A DNA stretch of 64,000 nt. Origin: Sphingobacteriales bacterium (lineage in GTDB: Bacteria > Bacteroidota > Bacteroidia > Chitinophagales > LD1). A program made the position numbers and the translations under genes. Below are positions 51,326-61,165 of this stretch, piece by piece (positions within the stretch are counted from its first letter, which is position 1; every line of letters starts with the position of its first letter). The stretch lies in assembly GCA_018262795.1 (NCBI GenBank), contig JADFDM010000010.1, positions 62,001 through 126,000 on the forward strand. Direction: 5' to 3'. The notes beneath the pieces were generated by a model, which was not told where the DNA came from, ran no database searches, and was given only the letters and a program-made list of their open reading frames with translations.

Positions 51326-53230
51326 ATGTGTGGTATAGTCGGTTTTCTCACCCAAACTCAACAGCATCAATATTCGGAGTGCTTAACTAAAGCGGTTAAG
51401 TCGCTTTCAAAACGGGGGCCGGATGCACAGCTAACTTTAGAGCTGTCTGAAAAAGTGGGGTTTGGTCATGCGAGGTTATCGGTGATTGATACTTCCAGCG
51501 TGGCGAATCAGCCAATGACCGATGTGTCAGGGCGATATACGATCCTATTTAATGGGGAGATATTTAATTACAGAGAACTCCGCGAACAATTTATCCCGGA
51601 CATTCAACTGCGCACTCACTCCGATACCGAGGTTTTGTTGCACCTTTTTATTCAACTCGGAAAGGAATGCCTCCCTTTACTAAATGGCTTTTTTGCTTTT
51701 GCAGTTTATGATAAGGAAACGAAGGAGATTTTTTTGGCCAGAGATCGGTACGGCATCAAGCCACTATATATTTATGCAAAGGATCAACAGCTCATTTTTG
51801 CCAGTGAATTAAAGGCTATCCTTCAATTTCCTATTACAAAAGAAATAGACTATGACTCGCTTGCTATTTATTTACAGCTTAATTATTTACCGGGAAACAA
51901 ATCCATGTTGAAACACGTGGAGAAACTGCTGCCGGGTCATTGGGCGTTTATTTCAGACGGAGGTATTTGCAAAAAGGAGCGATATTATATAGTGCCGTTT
52001 CATCCCGGAGAAATATTAGAGAAGCCGGAGCAAGACTATGACAAGAGCAAAGCACAACTCAGAAAGTTAGTAGAGGAGGCCGTGCAACGAAGATTAGTGA
52101 GCGATGTGCCCTTGGGTACTTTTCTAAGTGGAGGTATTGACTCCTCTATCGTTACTTATTGTGCTTCTCAAAATGTTAGGCATTTAAATACCTTCAGTAT
52201 CGGTTTTAAAGACGAACCTTTTTTTGATGAAACACAGTATGCCAATCTGGTAGCAAAGAAATTTCAAACCAACCATACCGTATTTTCTATTTCAAATGAC
52301 GACATGTTCGGCTGCATTCATCACGTTTTAGATTATATGGATGAACCCTTTGCCGACTCCTCTGCCATCGCGGTGTATCTGTTGAGTAATTACACGAAGC
52401 AAAAAGTCACCGTTGCCCTTTCCGGAGATGGAGGCGATGAGTTATTTGCCGGATACAATAAACACAAAGCGGAATTTTTGATTCGGAAGAATACGGTCTT
52501 CAACCAATTAGTAAAAGTCGGCTCTCCGTTTTTCAAATTATTGCCCAAGTCACGCCATTCAAAATGGACCAATTTGTTCCGCCAGTTGGAGCGATTTTCT
52601 GATGGGTTGCAGTTGAACCCAGCAGAGCGCTATTGGAGATGGTGTGCCTTTCAAAGCGATACAGAAGTATTCTCAATGTTAGCTCATCCCGAGAAAATTA
52701 ATCACAGCGAGATAAAGGATTTTCAAAAGTCAATGGCCGGCTTCATCCATGAAAGTGGAGACTTGAACGATGTGTTGCTGGCCGATTTGCAAATGGTGCT
52801 ACCGGGCGACATGCTTACAAAAGTAGATAGTATGAGTATGGCGAATAGCCTCGAAGTAAGAGTGCCGCTTTTAGATTATACGGTGGTAGATTTTGCCTTC
52901 TCTTTGCCGGTAAGTTTTAAAATTAAAGAGGGAAACGGAAAAAGGATATTAAAAGATGCCTTTGCAGATGTATTACCCAAGGAGTTGTTTACTCGCCCTA
53001 AAAAAGGCTTTGAGGTCCCTTTATTAAAGTGGCTGCAAAACGAGTTAAGGGGAATGATTGAACAAGATCTTTTGGAGGATAGCTTTATCAAAGAGCAAGG
53101 CATATTTAACCCGGAATCTATCCGAAAAATTAAAGAGAAGGTTTTCAGCAATAACCCGGGAGATGTACATGCTATTATCTGGAGTTTAGTTGTGTTTCAG
53201 CATTGGTATAAACGATATATGAAAGAATAA
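51326..53230 (+). CDS. asnB: Asparagine synthase (glutamine-hydrolysing)
   Basis: This 634-aa enzyme begins MCGIVGF, giving the N-terminal Cys2 nucleophile of the glutaminase domain, which extends to about 220. The synthetase domain has the pyrophosphate loop FLSGGIDSSIV and ALSGDGGDELFAGY. Homologues in EPS loci often amidate sugar acids or peptides instead of making free asparagine; with a uronate epimerase in the same locus, amidation of a uronic acid is a fair inference. It heads the plus-strand half of the locus. Confidence 0.9.
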   Translation: MCGIVGFLTQTQQHQYSECLTKAVKSLSKRGPDAQLTLELSEKVGFGHARLSVIDTSSVANQPMTDVSGRYTILFNGEIFNYRELREQFIPDIQLRTHSDTEVLLHLFIQLGKECLPLLNGFFAFAVYDKETKEIFLARDRYGIKPLYIYAKDQQLIFASELKAILQFPITKEIDYDSLAIYLQLNYLPGNKSMLKHVEKLLPGHWAFISDGGICKKERYYIVPFHPGEILEKPEQDYDKSKAQLRKLVEEAVQRRLVSDVPLGTFLSGGIDSSIVTYCASQNVRHLNTFSIGFKDEPFFDETQYANLVAKKFQTNHTVFSISNDDMFGCIHHVLDYMDEPFADSSAIAVYLLSNYTKQKVTVALSGDGGDELFAGYNKHKAEFLIRKNTVFNQLVKVGSPFFKLLPKSRHSKWTNLFRQLERFSDGLQLNPAERYWRWCAFQSDTEVFSMLAHPEKINHSEIKDFQKSMAGFIHESGDLNDVLLADLQMVLPGDMLTKVDSMSMANSLEVRVPLLDYTVVDFAFSLPVSFKIKEGNGKRILKDAFADVLPKELFTRPKKGFEVPLLKWLQNELRGMIEQDLLEDSFIKEQGIFNPESIRKIKEKVFSNNPGDVHAIIWSLVVFQHWYKRYMKE

Positions 53231-53264
53231 TGCAGAGCTTTACCTATCAAATGAAATTGTTTCT

Positions 53265-54446
53265 ATGCCCAGAGTTTTGAGAATTATTAATCGGTTGAAT
53301 CTGGGCGGGCCTACTTTTAATGCCGCCTACCTTACAAAATATTTGGCGCCTGAATTTGAAACACTATTAGTTTCAGGCATGAAGGACGATACCGAGGAAA
53401 GTTCTGAATTTATCGTGAACGAATTGGGCCTTCAGCCGGTCTATCTCCCCGATATGTATCGAGAGTTGAACCCATTTAAAGATTACAAATCCTATTACAG
53501 ACTTCGCAAAATTATTGAAGAATTTAAGCCGGATATCGTTCATACCCATGCCGCAAAAGCCGGAGCCGTAGGTCGCTTGGCAGCCGCGCATAGCGGGGTA
53601 AAGGTGATTGTTCATACTTTTCATGGGCATGTATTTCATTCATATTTCAATCCGGTAAAGAGCCGTATGTTTTTAGAGGTTGAACGTTATCTTGCCAGAA
53701 AAACAACTAAGATTATCGCTTTAAGTGAGCTGCAAAAACAGGAATTGACCGAAACCTTTGCAGTTGCCCCTAAAGACAAGTTCGTAGTCATTCCGTTGGG
53801 GTTTGACTTGGCCAAGTTTGAAACGAATAAAGAAGGAAAGAGAAAGCTGTTTCGCGAGCAACATCATGTTGCGGATGATGAAATAGCCATAGGAATTGTG
53901 GGAAGACTGGTACCTATAAAAAATCATGAGCTTTTTTTGAGAGCGATAAAAGAGGTGAGTGAAAAGACCACGAAAAAAATTAGAGTATTTATTATCGGAG
54001 ATGGAGAAGAGCGGGCATCTTTAGAGATCTTGTCGCGCGAGTTGGGCTTACTGAATAAGGGAAGCGATAAAATGGACAGCTGTATTGTAACGTTTACAAG
54101 TTGGATAAAGGAGATTGATGTCTCTAATGCCGGAATGGATATTATTGCCTTAACCTCCAACAACGAAGGTACACCGGTTAGTTTAATTGAAGCGCAAGCT
54201 TCGGGTGTTCCGGTGGTATCAACAGATGTGGGAGGGGTAAGAAATATTATTTTAGATAGAGGAACAGGTTGGTTATCGCCACCGAGAGATATTAAAGCAC
54301 TTTCTGAAAATCTTTTGAAATTGGTAGAAAATGATGAAGTTAGGCGTAAAATGTCAGCAGCAGGTAGCGAAAATGTTAGAATCAGATTCAGTTATCAAAG
54401 GCTGTGTTCCGATATATCAGCTTTGTACTCCAACCTGATAAAATAA
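53265..54446 (+). CDS. Family 4 glycosyltransferase
   Basis: This 393-aa GT-B enzyme opens RVLRIINRLNLGGPTFNAAY, has IVHTHAAKAGAVGRLAA in the N-terminal domain and the donor-binding E-x7-E motif in NNEGTPVSLIEAQASGVPVV (about 302-321). The preceding GRLVPIKNHELFLRAI is the typical start of the second Rossmann domain. A retaining transfer early in glycan assembly is likely, as in other loci next to wza and wzc. Confidence 0.9.
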   Translation: MPRVLRIINRLNLGGPTFNAAYLTKYLAPEFETLLVSGMKDDTEESSEFIVNELGLQPVYLPDMYRELNPFKDYKSYYRLRKIIEEFKPDIVHTHAAKAGAVGRLAAAHSGVKVIVHTFHGHVFHSYFNPVKSRMFLEVERYLARKTTKIIALSELQKQELTETFAVAPKDKFVVIPLGFDLAKFETNKEGKRKLFREQHHVADDEIAIGIVGRLVPIKNHELFLRAIKEVSEKTTKKIRVFIIGDGEERASLEILSRELGLLNKGSDKMDSCIVTFTSWIKEIDVSNAGMDIIALTSNNEGTPVSLIEAQASGVPVVSTDVGGVRNIILDRGTGWLSPPRDIKALSENLLKLVENDEVRRKMSAAGSENVRIRFSYQRLCSDISALYSNLIK

Positions 54447-54488
54447 ATAACCGCACTTGTTTTTTTTTAGATTTGCCATAATTGCGAA

Positions 54489-55280
54489 ATGAAACAACCT
54501 GCTCTCCTTTTCTCCTTTCTGTGGTTTATTGCATTAAGCGCCTTTCTCTCCTCTTGCCGGCTCTTATACCCTAATGAGATGTTTCGCCAAAAGGATTATC
54601 AATATTTTGATTTAGCGCAAAAAGAGGCCAGTCAATATCTCATTCAACCCGGAGATGCATTTACGCTGAAGGTATATGCTCGCGATGGCTTTAAACTGAT
54701 TGATGTTTTGGGCAACTCGGGAACCACTTTGTCCACCGGAGGGTCGGCCATTGGAAATGCTACACAACAATATACCTATGTTGTAGATCAGGAGGGTTTT
54801 GTGAAACTTCCGGTGCTGGGCGATTTCTTTGTAAAGGGATTCACAGAAACCGGCTTAGAACGAATGTTGAGTGAAAAGTATGCCGGATTGTTTGTAGATC
54901 CTTGGGTGTCAGTGAAAGTAGTTAACCGAAGGGTGTTTGTGTTTAACGGTAGCACTGCCCAGATTATTTCATTACAGGAATATCCTATATCTCTAATTGA
55001 AGTAATTGCCAGAGCCGGAGGGCTGAATCAAGATGCAAAAGCGTATAACATTAAGATCATTAGAGGAGACTTTAAAAACCCTCAAATTTACTTAGTCAAT
55101 CTTTCCACTCTTGAAGGCATTAGAAAAGCAGACCTATCTGTACAGCCAAACGATATTGTTTTAATCCAACGAAAGAGAAGAGTTGTAAGCGATGTACTGA
55201 AAGAAATGGCCCCTTATTTAAGTGCGATTACGACTATTACCACAATAATATTGTTATTTAAAGTAAGGTTTGGACAATAA
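54489..55280 (+). CDS. wza: Polysaccharide export lipoprotein (Wza-like)
   Basis: This 263-aa protein has a lipoprotein signal (SAFLSSC lipobox, Cys23), a Poly_export domain starting YLIQPGDAFTLKVYARDGF, a SLBB-like segment (VFNGSTAQIISLQEYPISLI) and a hydrophobic C-terminal helix (about 240-257). That end would form the outer-membrane alpha-helical pore. TAGATTTG at 54468 fits the -7 consensus just upstream of the ATG. It overlaps the next gene, wzc, by 11 nt. Confidence 0.9.
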   Translation: MKQPALLFSFLWFIALSAFLSSCRLLYPNEMFRQKDYQYFDLAQKEASQYLIQPGDAFTLKVYARDGFKLIDVLGNSGTTLSTGGSAIGNATQQYTYVVDQEGFVKLPVLGDFFVKGFTETGLERMLSEKYAGLFVDPWVSVKVVNRRVFVFNGSTAQIISLQEYPISLIEVIARAGGLNQDAKAYNIKIIRGDFKNPQIYLVNLSTLEGIRKADLSVQPNDIVLIQRKRRVVSDVLKEMAPYLSAITTITTIILLFKVRFGQ

Positions 55281-57699
55281 CGAAGAACCCATTTCGGCAG
55301 AGAGCAGTTTTAATCCGGTTGATGATTTCAATCTCGGGCTGCTAATCTATATTGTCAATAAGTCAATTGTCTGGTTAGTCCTTTTGGTCATTCTAACAGT
55401 GACGGTGGCTTTAGCCTATTTGCGATATGCTCCCAGAATATATGAAGCCTCCACCACCTTGATGGTAAAAAAGGAAAAGACAACAGAAATACTGGGAGTA
55501 GAACGGCTGGTGAATGATGATGATGCAGAGATTGGTCGCGAAATGCGCTTAATGACTTCTCCTTTATTATTGAATAGAGCCATTAGTCAACTGCCTCTGG
55601 AAATTGGTTACTATAAAGAGGGGAAAACAAAATTTGTGTTTAGTGAGCTTTATACCTCCTCTCCTTTTGAGGTAACCGGCTCTGTGTTAGAGGAGGAGGC
55701 GTATAATCTACCTATTTATGTGAAATTAATCAGCAAGACTAAAGTATATATTGGTTTTACCTTAGATGGAAAAGAGTATGAGAAAACGATAGATACGGGG
55801 CAGGTGTTTACCAACAAATTTCTGACCTTTTCGGTGCACCCCAAGCAAAACCCATCGGAAGAAATAATGTCTCAGATATACTATTTCAAATTTTTCAACA
55901 AAGACGACTTACTATCAGAGATTAGCCATAAACTTCAAATAAAACCTATAGACCCCAAAACAAAAACGATAGAACTGGTATATGACGACAGAAACCCGGT
56001 TCGTGGAAAAGAGATAGTGGAAACCATTGCCAAGGAGTTTATCAAATTTGATTTAGAGCGGAAAAAGGAAGGTATTATAAATATATTAAGCTTTATAGAA
56101 AGTCAAATTGACACCTTCGGAACTTCATTTGACGAGTTTCAGGATTCTATCTCTAATTTAAAATTAGCACAGGGATATTACGATAAAGGGGATGGCTATT
56201 TGGGGGAGCTAAGTGATAAGATAAGCGGCTATGAGCAAAAATTCAGAGATTTTCAGTTTGACATAGTGCTGCTTAAAAGTTTCATCAGCTACTTAGCTGA
56301 AAATCGAGAGTTTTCAAATCTCCCCAGCCTAAGATTTAAAGTGGCACAGAATAATTTCTCAGATGCAATAGAGGGTATTAATGCCTTACAAGAGCAACGA
56401 AACAACCTTTTGCTACAGGTTACCCCTATGCACCCTGAAGTGCGATTGTTGGATCGGCAGATTGAAGAAAGCAAAATCAGATTAAGTTCTGACCTTACTA
56501 ATGAATTAGGGGGCTTACAAACAGCGTATAACTTAACGCTAAAAGATTACAGAAAATATTTAGATGAAATTCTTAAAATGCCGAGTCTTAAAAATCGGTT
56601 TACTCGCTTAGATAAAATGGCGGATATTAAAAATGATTTTGTACTAAACCTGTATGGACAAAAGTCAAACTACTTAATTGCCAGTGCCGGAATTGTATCT
56701 GATTATGTGATTCTACAGCAAGCACGGGTTCCGCAAAAACCCATTTCTCCGGAAGAAACGCTGACTAAAGTTGCCGGAGTTGTCGTGGGGCTATTGTTAG
56801 GTTTGATATTGATTGTCGTCAGGTATTTGTTGCACAACACCATCATCTCAACCGAGGATGTAACAAAGAAAACAAATGCCGCCTTATTAGGTATTATCCC
56901 TAGATATAAGGAGGAGTTGGAGCGTTCGCAGATTGTGGTGACTCATGACCCCAAATCTACTATCACCGAAGCATTTAGAGGGGTGCGATCGAATCTCCAA
57001 TTTATTTCGAGTACCAGTGGATCCAAAATGCTCTCTACTACCTCTACCATTCCGGGAGAGGGCAAAACATTTGTTTCGCTAAACCTCGCTGCCATCCTAA
57101 GCCTTCTGAATAAAAAAGTGATTATCCTCGATTTTGATATGCGCAAACCGCGACTCGATAAGATTTTTAAAGTGGATAGCTATAAAGGAGTAAGTACTAT
57201 TTTAAGTGGGCAAACACCTTTCGAGGAGTGTATTTTAGAGTCCGGTGTCCCAAATCTGGATTTTATTACTTCCGGCCCCATCCCCCCCAATCCCTCCGAA
57301 CTGATTCTGCTTCCGAGTTTAAACTTGCTTTTAGAGGATTTAAAAACGAAATATGATTACGTGGTGGTAGATACTCCTCCTATTGGATTAGTCACCGATG
57401 CTTTGGAAATTTTGCGTATCTCTGACTACCCTATTTATGTGGTACGGGCAGCCTATTCTAATAGAGGATTCGTACATAACATTAACCGTATTATCAGTGA
57501 AAATAAAATCAAGAATCTCTCCGTCATTATCAATGACTATGGCAGAGGGGCTTCGGGTTATGGCTCTTATTACGGATACAGTTACGGCTATGGCTATGGT
57601 TATGGCTACGGTTATTATGGCAAGAAATACGGAGATGGATATTATACCGATGAAGAGCAAAAAAAGACAAGTTTTTTACAACGATTTCTTAAAAAATAG
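55270..57699 (+). CDS. wzc: Wzc-like co-polymerase and tyrosine kinase
   Basis: This 809-aa protein has an N-terminal Wzz domain with transmembrane helices near 38-58 and 500-520, a long periplasmic coiled-coil region (about 270-460) and a C-terminal BY-kinase: Walker A TIPGEGKTF (about 594-602), Walker A' ILDFDMRKPRLD and the YVVVDTPP strand. The tail is a Tyr/Gly cluster (YGYSYGYGYGYGYGYYG), the autophosphorylation site that controls oligomer state and chain length. I accept the TTG start at 55270, as no ATG occurs before the first helix. Confidence 0.92.
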   Translation: MDNNEEPISAESSFNPVDDFNLGLLIYIVNKSIVWLVLLVILTVTVALAYLRYAPRIYEASTTLMVKKEKTTEILGVERLVNDDDAEIGREMRLMTSPLLLNRAISQLPLEIGYYKEGKTKFVFSELYTSSPFEVTGSVLEEEAYNLPIYVKLISKTKVYIGFTLDGKEYEKTIDTGQVFTNKFLTFSVHPKQNPSEEIMSQIYYFKFFNKDDLLSEISHKLQIKPIDPKTKTIELVYDDRNPVRGKEIVETIAKEFIKFDLERKKEGIINILSFIESQIDTFGTSFDEFQDSISNLKLAQGYYDKGDGYLGELSDKISGYEQKFRDFQFDIVLLKSFISYLAENREFSNLPSLRFKVAQNNFSDAIEGINALQEQRNNLLLQVTPMHPEVRLLDRQIEESKIRLSSDLTNELGGLQTAYNLTLKDYRKYLDEILKMPSLKNRFTRLDKMADIKNDFVLNLYGQKSNYLIASAGIVSDYVILQQARVPQKPISPEETLTKVAGVVVGLLLGLILIVVRYLLHNTIISTEDVTKKTNAALLGIIPRYKEELERSQIVVTHDPKSTITEAFRGVRSNLQFISSTSGSKMLSTTSTIPGEGKTFVSLNLAAILSLLNKKVIILDFDMRKPRLDKIFKVDSYKGVSTILSGQTPFEECILESGVPNLDFITSGPIPPNPSELILLPSLNLLLEDLKTKYDYVVVDTPPIGLVTDALEILRISDYPIYVVRAAYSNRGFVHNINRIISENKIKNLSVIINDYGRGASGYGSYYGYSYGYGYGYGYGYYGKKYGDGYYTDEEQKKTSFLQRFLKK

Positions 57700-57707
57700 T
57701 TCAACGA

Positions 57708-58826
57708 TTGGACTTAGATAGTCAATATATTATCATTTTTCTGCTGCTGTTTTATATCATCAGCACCTTCTTTTCCTTTTTGATCAACTGGTTGTTTTTG
57801 AAATTTTCTTTTAACCTCGGAACCAGAAATCAAGAAGATGCCAGCCGAGTGAGGTGGGCCAATAATATAAAGCCGGCAATTGGAGGTATTTCATTTTTTA
57901 TCGTTTTCCTGATATCTATCTCTGTTATCGGTACCTTGCCGCGCGATTCTAATTATTATGTACTCGACAAGCGCTTAATAGGGATTATTGCATCCTCCTC
58001 TTTGGGCTTTGTGCTCGGCTTGGCTGACGATGCCTATAACACGAATCCCTTGGCGAAATTTATAGCCCAGTTGTCCTGTGCTTTTATTCTCATTATCTCT
58101 GACGTGTACATTAAGGTTTCGGGCAACCCCGCTTTCGACTTTATCATCACTACACTTTGGGTCATAGGCCTTATGAATTCGATAAACATGTTGGACAATA
58201 TGGATGCCATTACTACCACTATCTCTATGAGCATTATAGTTGGATTGATATGCTTTATTCTCATCGTAGAGCCTAAATTGAGCATGTTTTATTTAGTGAT
58301 GTTAGTAGGCGTTTTGGGGGCACTCAGCGGTTTTCTGTATTTTAATTGGCATCCATCAAAAATATATATGGGAGATACGGGTAGCCAGTTTTTGGGAGTA
58401 TTCTTAGCCTCTACCAGTATTCTGTTTTTCTGGAACTTCCGAGATGAAGGCTCCGGAGAATTTATTCAGCTAAAACAGTTTGTAGTGCCGATGTTGCTCT
58501 TCATCGTCCCTCTAATAGATACTACAACGGTTACCATTCGCAGATTAATGAAAAAGCAATCTCCTTTTGTTGGCGGGAAGGATCATATCACCCATCATTT
58601 GGCTTATTTGGGTTTGAGTGACCGCATGGTGGCAACGGTCTTAATACTCGTTTCAGCAATATCCGTTCCTCTGGCGGTTTCTATTGCACTTGGTTGGATT
58701 GAGTGGACTTGGATAGTGACCCTCTCTGCTTTCGGGTACTTCTTCCTCCTGTTTATCGCTTTTCAAGTTCTATACAACCGGGGTAAAAAGCTAAACCAAC
58801 AAAAGTTGGCCATGTCTTCCTCCTAA
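57708..58826 (+). CDS. WecA/MraY-family phosphoglycosyltransferase
   Basis: This 372-aa membrane enzyme has about ten helices and the family signatures LADDAYNTNP (Asp pair), NSINMLDNMDAIT and YMGDTGSQFLG. It should load the first sugar phosphate, such as GlcNAc-1-P, onto undecaprenyl phosphate to begin the glycan. A TTG is taken as start, 8 bp after the wzc stop. The last 25 residues are polar. It closes the plus-strand part of the polysaccharide locus. Confidence 0.9.
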   Translation: MDLDSQYIIIFLLLFYIISTFFSFLINWLFLKFSFNLGTRNQEDASRVRWANNIKPAIGGISFFIVFLISISVIGTLPRDSNYYVLDKRLIGIIASSSLGFVLGLADDAYNTNPLAKFIAQLSCAFILIISDVYIKVSGNPAFDFIITTLWVIGLMNSINMLDNMDAITTTISMSIIVGLICFILIVEPKLSMFYLVMLVGVLGALSGFLYFNWHPSKIYMGDTGSQFLGVFLASTSILFFWNFRDEGSGEFIQLKQFVVPMLLFIVPLIDTTTVTIRRLMKKQSPFVGGKDHITHHLAYLGLSDRMVATVLILVSAISVPLAVSIALGWIEWTWIVTLSAFGYFFLLFIAFQVLYNRGKKLNQQKLAMSSS

Positions 58827-58985
58827 TAAAATTGCTGCTTTATTCCGGCAGGCGAATTCTACTATTCCGACAATTCATTCTCCACTCATCCTCCTACTAT
58901 TTTGTTAATGGCAGTATCAAATATTTGCTAAAAAGAAGAAAGCCGCCATCTCTCCTTTACATTTAGCGAAACAAACAGGAAGGGG

Positions 58986-59474
58986 ATGAAACCTATTCTT
59001 CAATCAGACTGGCATCGGTTAGACGGCACTCCCATTCTCCGCCCCATTGCTGAAGCGGTAGAAAATTCTTTACTGACCGAAGCTGCTGCGGGCAATAAAA
59101 TTAAAGTTTGCATAGGCACCGATTCGCAAGTGCGGGGTAGCGAAACAGAATTTGCTACCGTCATTGTTTTTTTGCGGAAAGGTCGTGGGGGATTTATGTT
59201 TATCAATAACGAAAAGACCTCCCAAAAGATGACGATAAAAGAGCGCTTGCTTTTAGAAGTGTCTCGCTCTATCGAGATTGCTTACCACCTGTGTTTTTTG
59301 TTCGATAAATACGATACTGAATTAGAGGTTCATGCCGATATTAATACCAATCCCCGTTTTGGTTCCAACGCTGCTTTGAGTGAGGCAATGGGCTACATTC
59401 TTTCTATGGGATTTACGTTTAGAGCCAAGCCCGATGCCCCAGCGGCCAGTTGCTGCGCCAACTATGTGGTGTAA
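58986..59474 (+). CDS. YkuK-like RNase H-fold protein (DUF458)
   Basis: This 162-aa protein matches the DUF458/YkuK group: KVCIGTDSQVRGSETEFATV near 40-59 holds the first acidic residue of an RNase H-like fold, and ELEVHADINTNPRFGSN (about 117-133) the second. The ending PDAPAASCCANYVV is also characteristic. The group's biochemical role is not established, and nuclease activity is only predicted from the fold. It is monocistronic. Confidence 0.85.
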   Translation: MKPILQSDWHRLDGTPILRPIAEAVENSLLTEAAAGNKIKVCIGTDSQVRGSETEFATVIVFLRKGRGGFMFINNEKTSQKMTIKERLLLEVSRSIEIAYHLCFLFDKYDTELEVHADINTNPRFGSNAALSEAMGYILSMGFTFRAKPDAPAASCCANYVV

Positions 59475-59582
59475 GGGGCCTTTCTGAAAATAGAAACCGT
59501 ATTTCGTTTTGCTGTTTGAAAAGAGGAAGACAAAAGCGAGCCTTTTTGCCATTGTATTTATATTTACAGAATAACTGTGCTT

Positions 59583-60035
59583 ATGAAAAATATTCCGATA
59601 GCCATTTTCGCTCTCCTAATAAATTCTGCTTGCATTGCACAAACTTTGCGCATGGATCAAGTGCCGCCCGCAGCCGCCAATGGGTTTAAGATAAAATTCC
59701 CCAACGGGCAGCAACCCGGGTGGAGTAAAGTAGCCTCCGATACTTTTGAAGTTGGGTTTATAAATGGCAAAAAAGAACAGACTGCCTTGTTTGATGCTAC
59801 CGGTAAATGGCTGCAAACCGAAACTGAAATAAATTACGGGGCCGCACCTAAGAAAGTGCAGGATGCTTTTGCTAAAGAGTTGGAGGGGTACCAAATACAA
59901 TCTGTGTTTGAAATACAAACAGATACCGAATTGACGTACGAGATTATTGCCTTTAAAGGCCGCACCAATTACGATGCTGTTTTTTCAGCAAAGGGAGAAT
60001 TGTTGAAGAAAGAGGAGGGGAGTAGCGATGAATAA
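59583..60035 (+). CDS. Periplasmic PepSY-like (DUF2874) protein
   Basis: This protein of about 150 aa has a signal peptide (MKNIPIAIFALLINSACIAQ). Two short beta-sheet repeats follow: FPNGQQPGWSKVASDTFEVGF with FDATGKWLQTETEI, then FEIQTDTELTYEIIAFKG with FSAKGELLKKE. These are the pattern of PepSY-like/BLIP-type domains, which often act as protein-interaction or inhibitory modules in the periplasm. I chose the ATG at 59583 over the GTG two codons earlier. Confidence 0.75.
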   Translation: MKNIPIAIFALLINSACIAQTLRMDQVPPAAANGFKIKFPNGQQPGWSKVASDTFEVGFINGKKEQTALFDATGKWLQTETEINYGAAPKKVQDAFAKELEGYQIQSVFEIQTDTELTYEIIAFKGRTNYDAVFSAKGELLKKEEGSSDE

Positions 60036-60046
60036 TCAGCAAAAAA

Positions 60047-61165
60047 TTATAGCGACTCATACACCGCCATCGTTTTCGCTGCAAACACTTTGTCTGTCAT
60101 AGTTTGTGCGTGCGCATAACCTTCCAAAATCATCTTGTCGCGCAGTGTTGAATGCTTCAACACCTGCAAAATTTTATCGGCCAAGTCTTCGCGCTGTAAT
60201 GGATCTGCAAATAATGAATGAGGCCCTGCTGCTTCTTCAATAGCTCCTCCTTTAGTAGCAACCACCGGAATTTTTGAAAACAAGGCCTCTAATACCGGTG
60301 CTCCAAATCCTTCCAATAAACTCGGGAACACAAAAAGGTCGGCAGCGCGATACACCTCCGGCAGGTCATCATTGCTGATGTTGGAAATAATATGAACTCG
60401 CTTCTGCAAATTCTTTTTGGCAATCAACTCGGTTAGTTCGGGCTGCAAAACCCCGCTGCCTACCAGCACTAAATCCTGTTCTATTTCATCCTTTAGCAAG
60501 TTAAAAGATTCAAGAAGCGTTTTCTGATTTTTTCGAGGAAAGAAAGAGCCTACATTCAGTATATACTTTACCGGCAGCTTATACTTGCGCAGGATTTCAT
60601 CCACAGGCAGTCGGGTTTCTGATTCTTGAAACCCGATTGCTACGCTCGGATAAATGACTTCTATTTTATCTTCCTTTACGCCATACATTTCCACCAAGTC
60701 GCGCTTTGTTTCTTGGCTCACCGCAATTATTTTATGAGCCTGTGTGGCTGCATACCGAGTCTTCATTTCATAAATCTTCCGATCTATCCAAGGGTATTGC
60801 TCCGTGTGTTTTAGAAAAATTAAATCGTGAATAGTCACCACACTTTTAATTCTTGTATTGCGAATACCAAAGGGTAGTTCATTGCTTAATCCGTGGTACA
60901 CATCAGGACGCTCTCTCCACAAATCGTCTTTAATACCAAATGAACGCCAAGCTGAATGAAAAATCTGTTGAAACTTTCCTTCGGGGAAAAACAGTTTAAA
61001 CTCTCCGGTGAGTAGATGAAAGAATTCATCCTTTGCATGGGGGGAAAACAGCAAGTATTCATTCTCCGGAAAATCGCGCATCAACGCATGGAGCAAAATG
61101 CGCGCGTGATTCCCTAAGCCGGTAGCGTTATTCAAAGCTCGCTTGGCATCCAATGCTATTCTCAC
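60047..61165 (-). CDS. Family 4 glycosyltransferase
   Basis: This 372-aa GT-B enzyme opens MRIALDAKRALNNATGLGNH with a glycine-rich acceptor loop. It has SVVTIHDLIFLKHTEQYP, the domain-2 start ILNVGSFFPRKNQKTLLESF and the E-x7-E motif in LLEGFGAPVLEALFSKIPVV. It is the last gene of a three-gene minus-strand operon, overlapping the GT2 gene by 4 nt, and probably elongates the LPS core or O-chain with its neighbours. Confidence 0.9.
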   Translation of the reverse strand: MRIALDAKRALNNATGLGNHARILLHALMRDFPENEYLLFSPHAKDEFFHLLTGEFKLFFPEGKFQQIFHSAWRSFGIKDDLWRERPDVYHGLSNELPFGIRNTRIKSVVTIHDLIFLKHTEQYPWIDRKIYEMKTRYAATQAHKIIAVSQETKRDLVEMYGVKEDKIEVIYPSVAIGFQESETRLPVDEILRKYKLPVKYILNVGSFFPRKNQKTLLESFNLLKDEIEQDLVLVGSGVLQPELTELIAKKNLQKRVHIISNISNDDLPEVYRAADLFVFPSLLEGFGAPVLEALFSKIPVVATKGGAIEEAAGPHSLFADPLQREDLADKILQVLKHSTLRDKMILEGYAHAQTMTDKVFAAKTMAVYESL

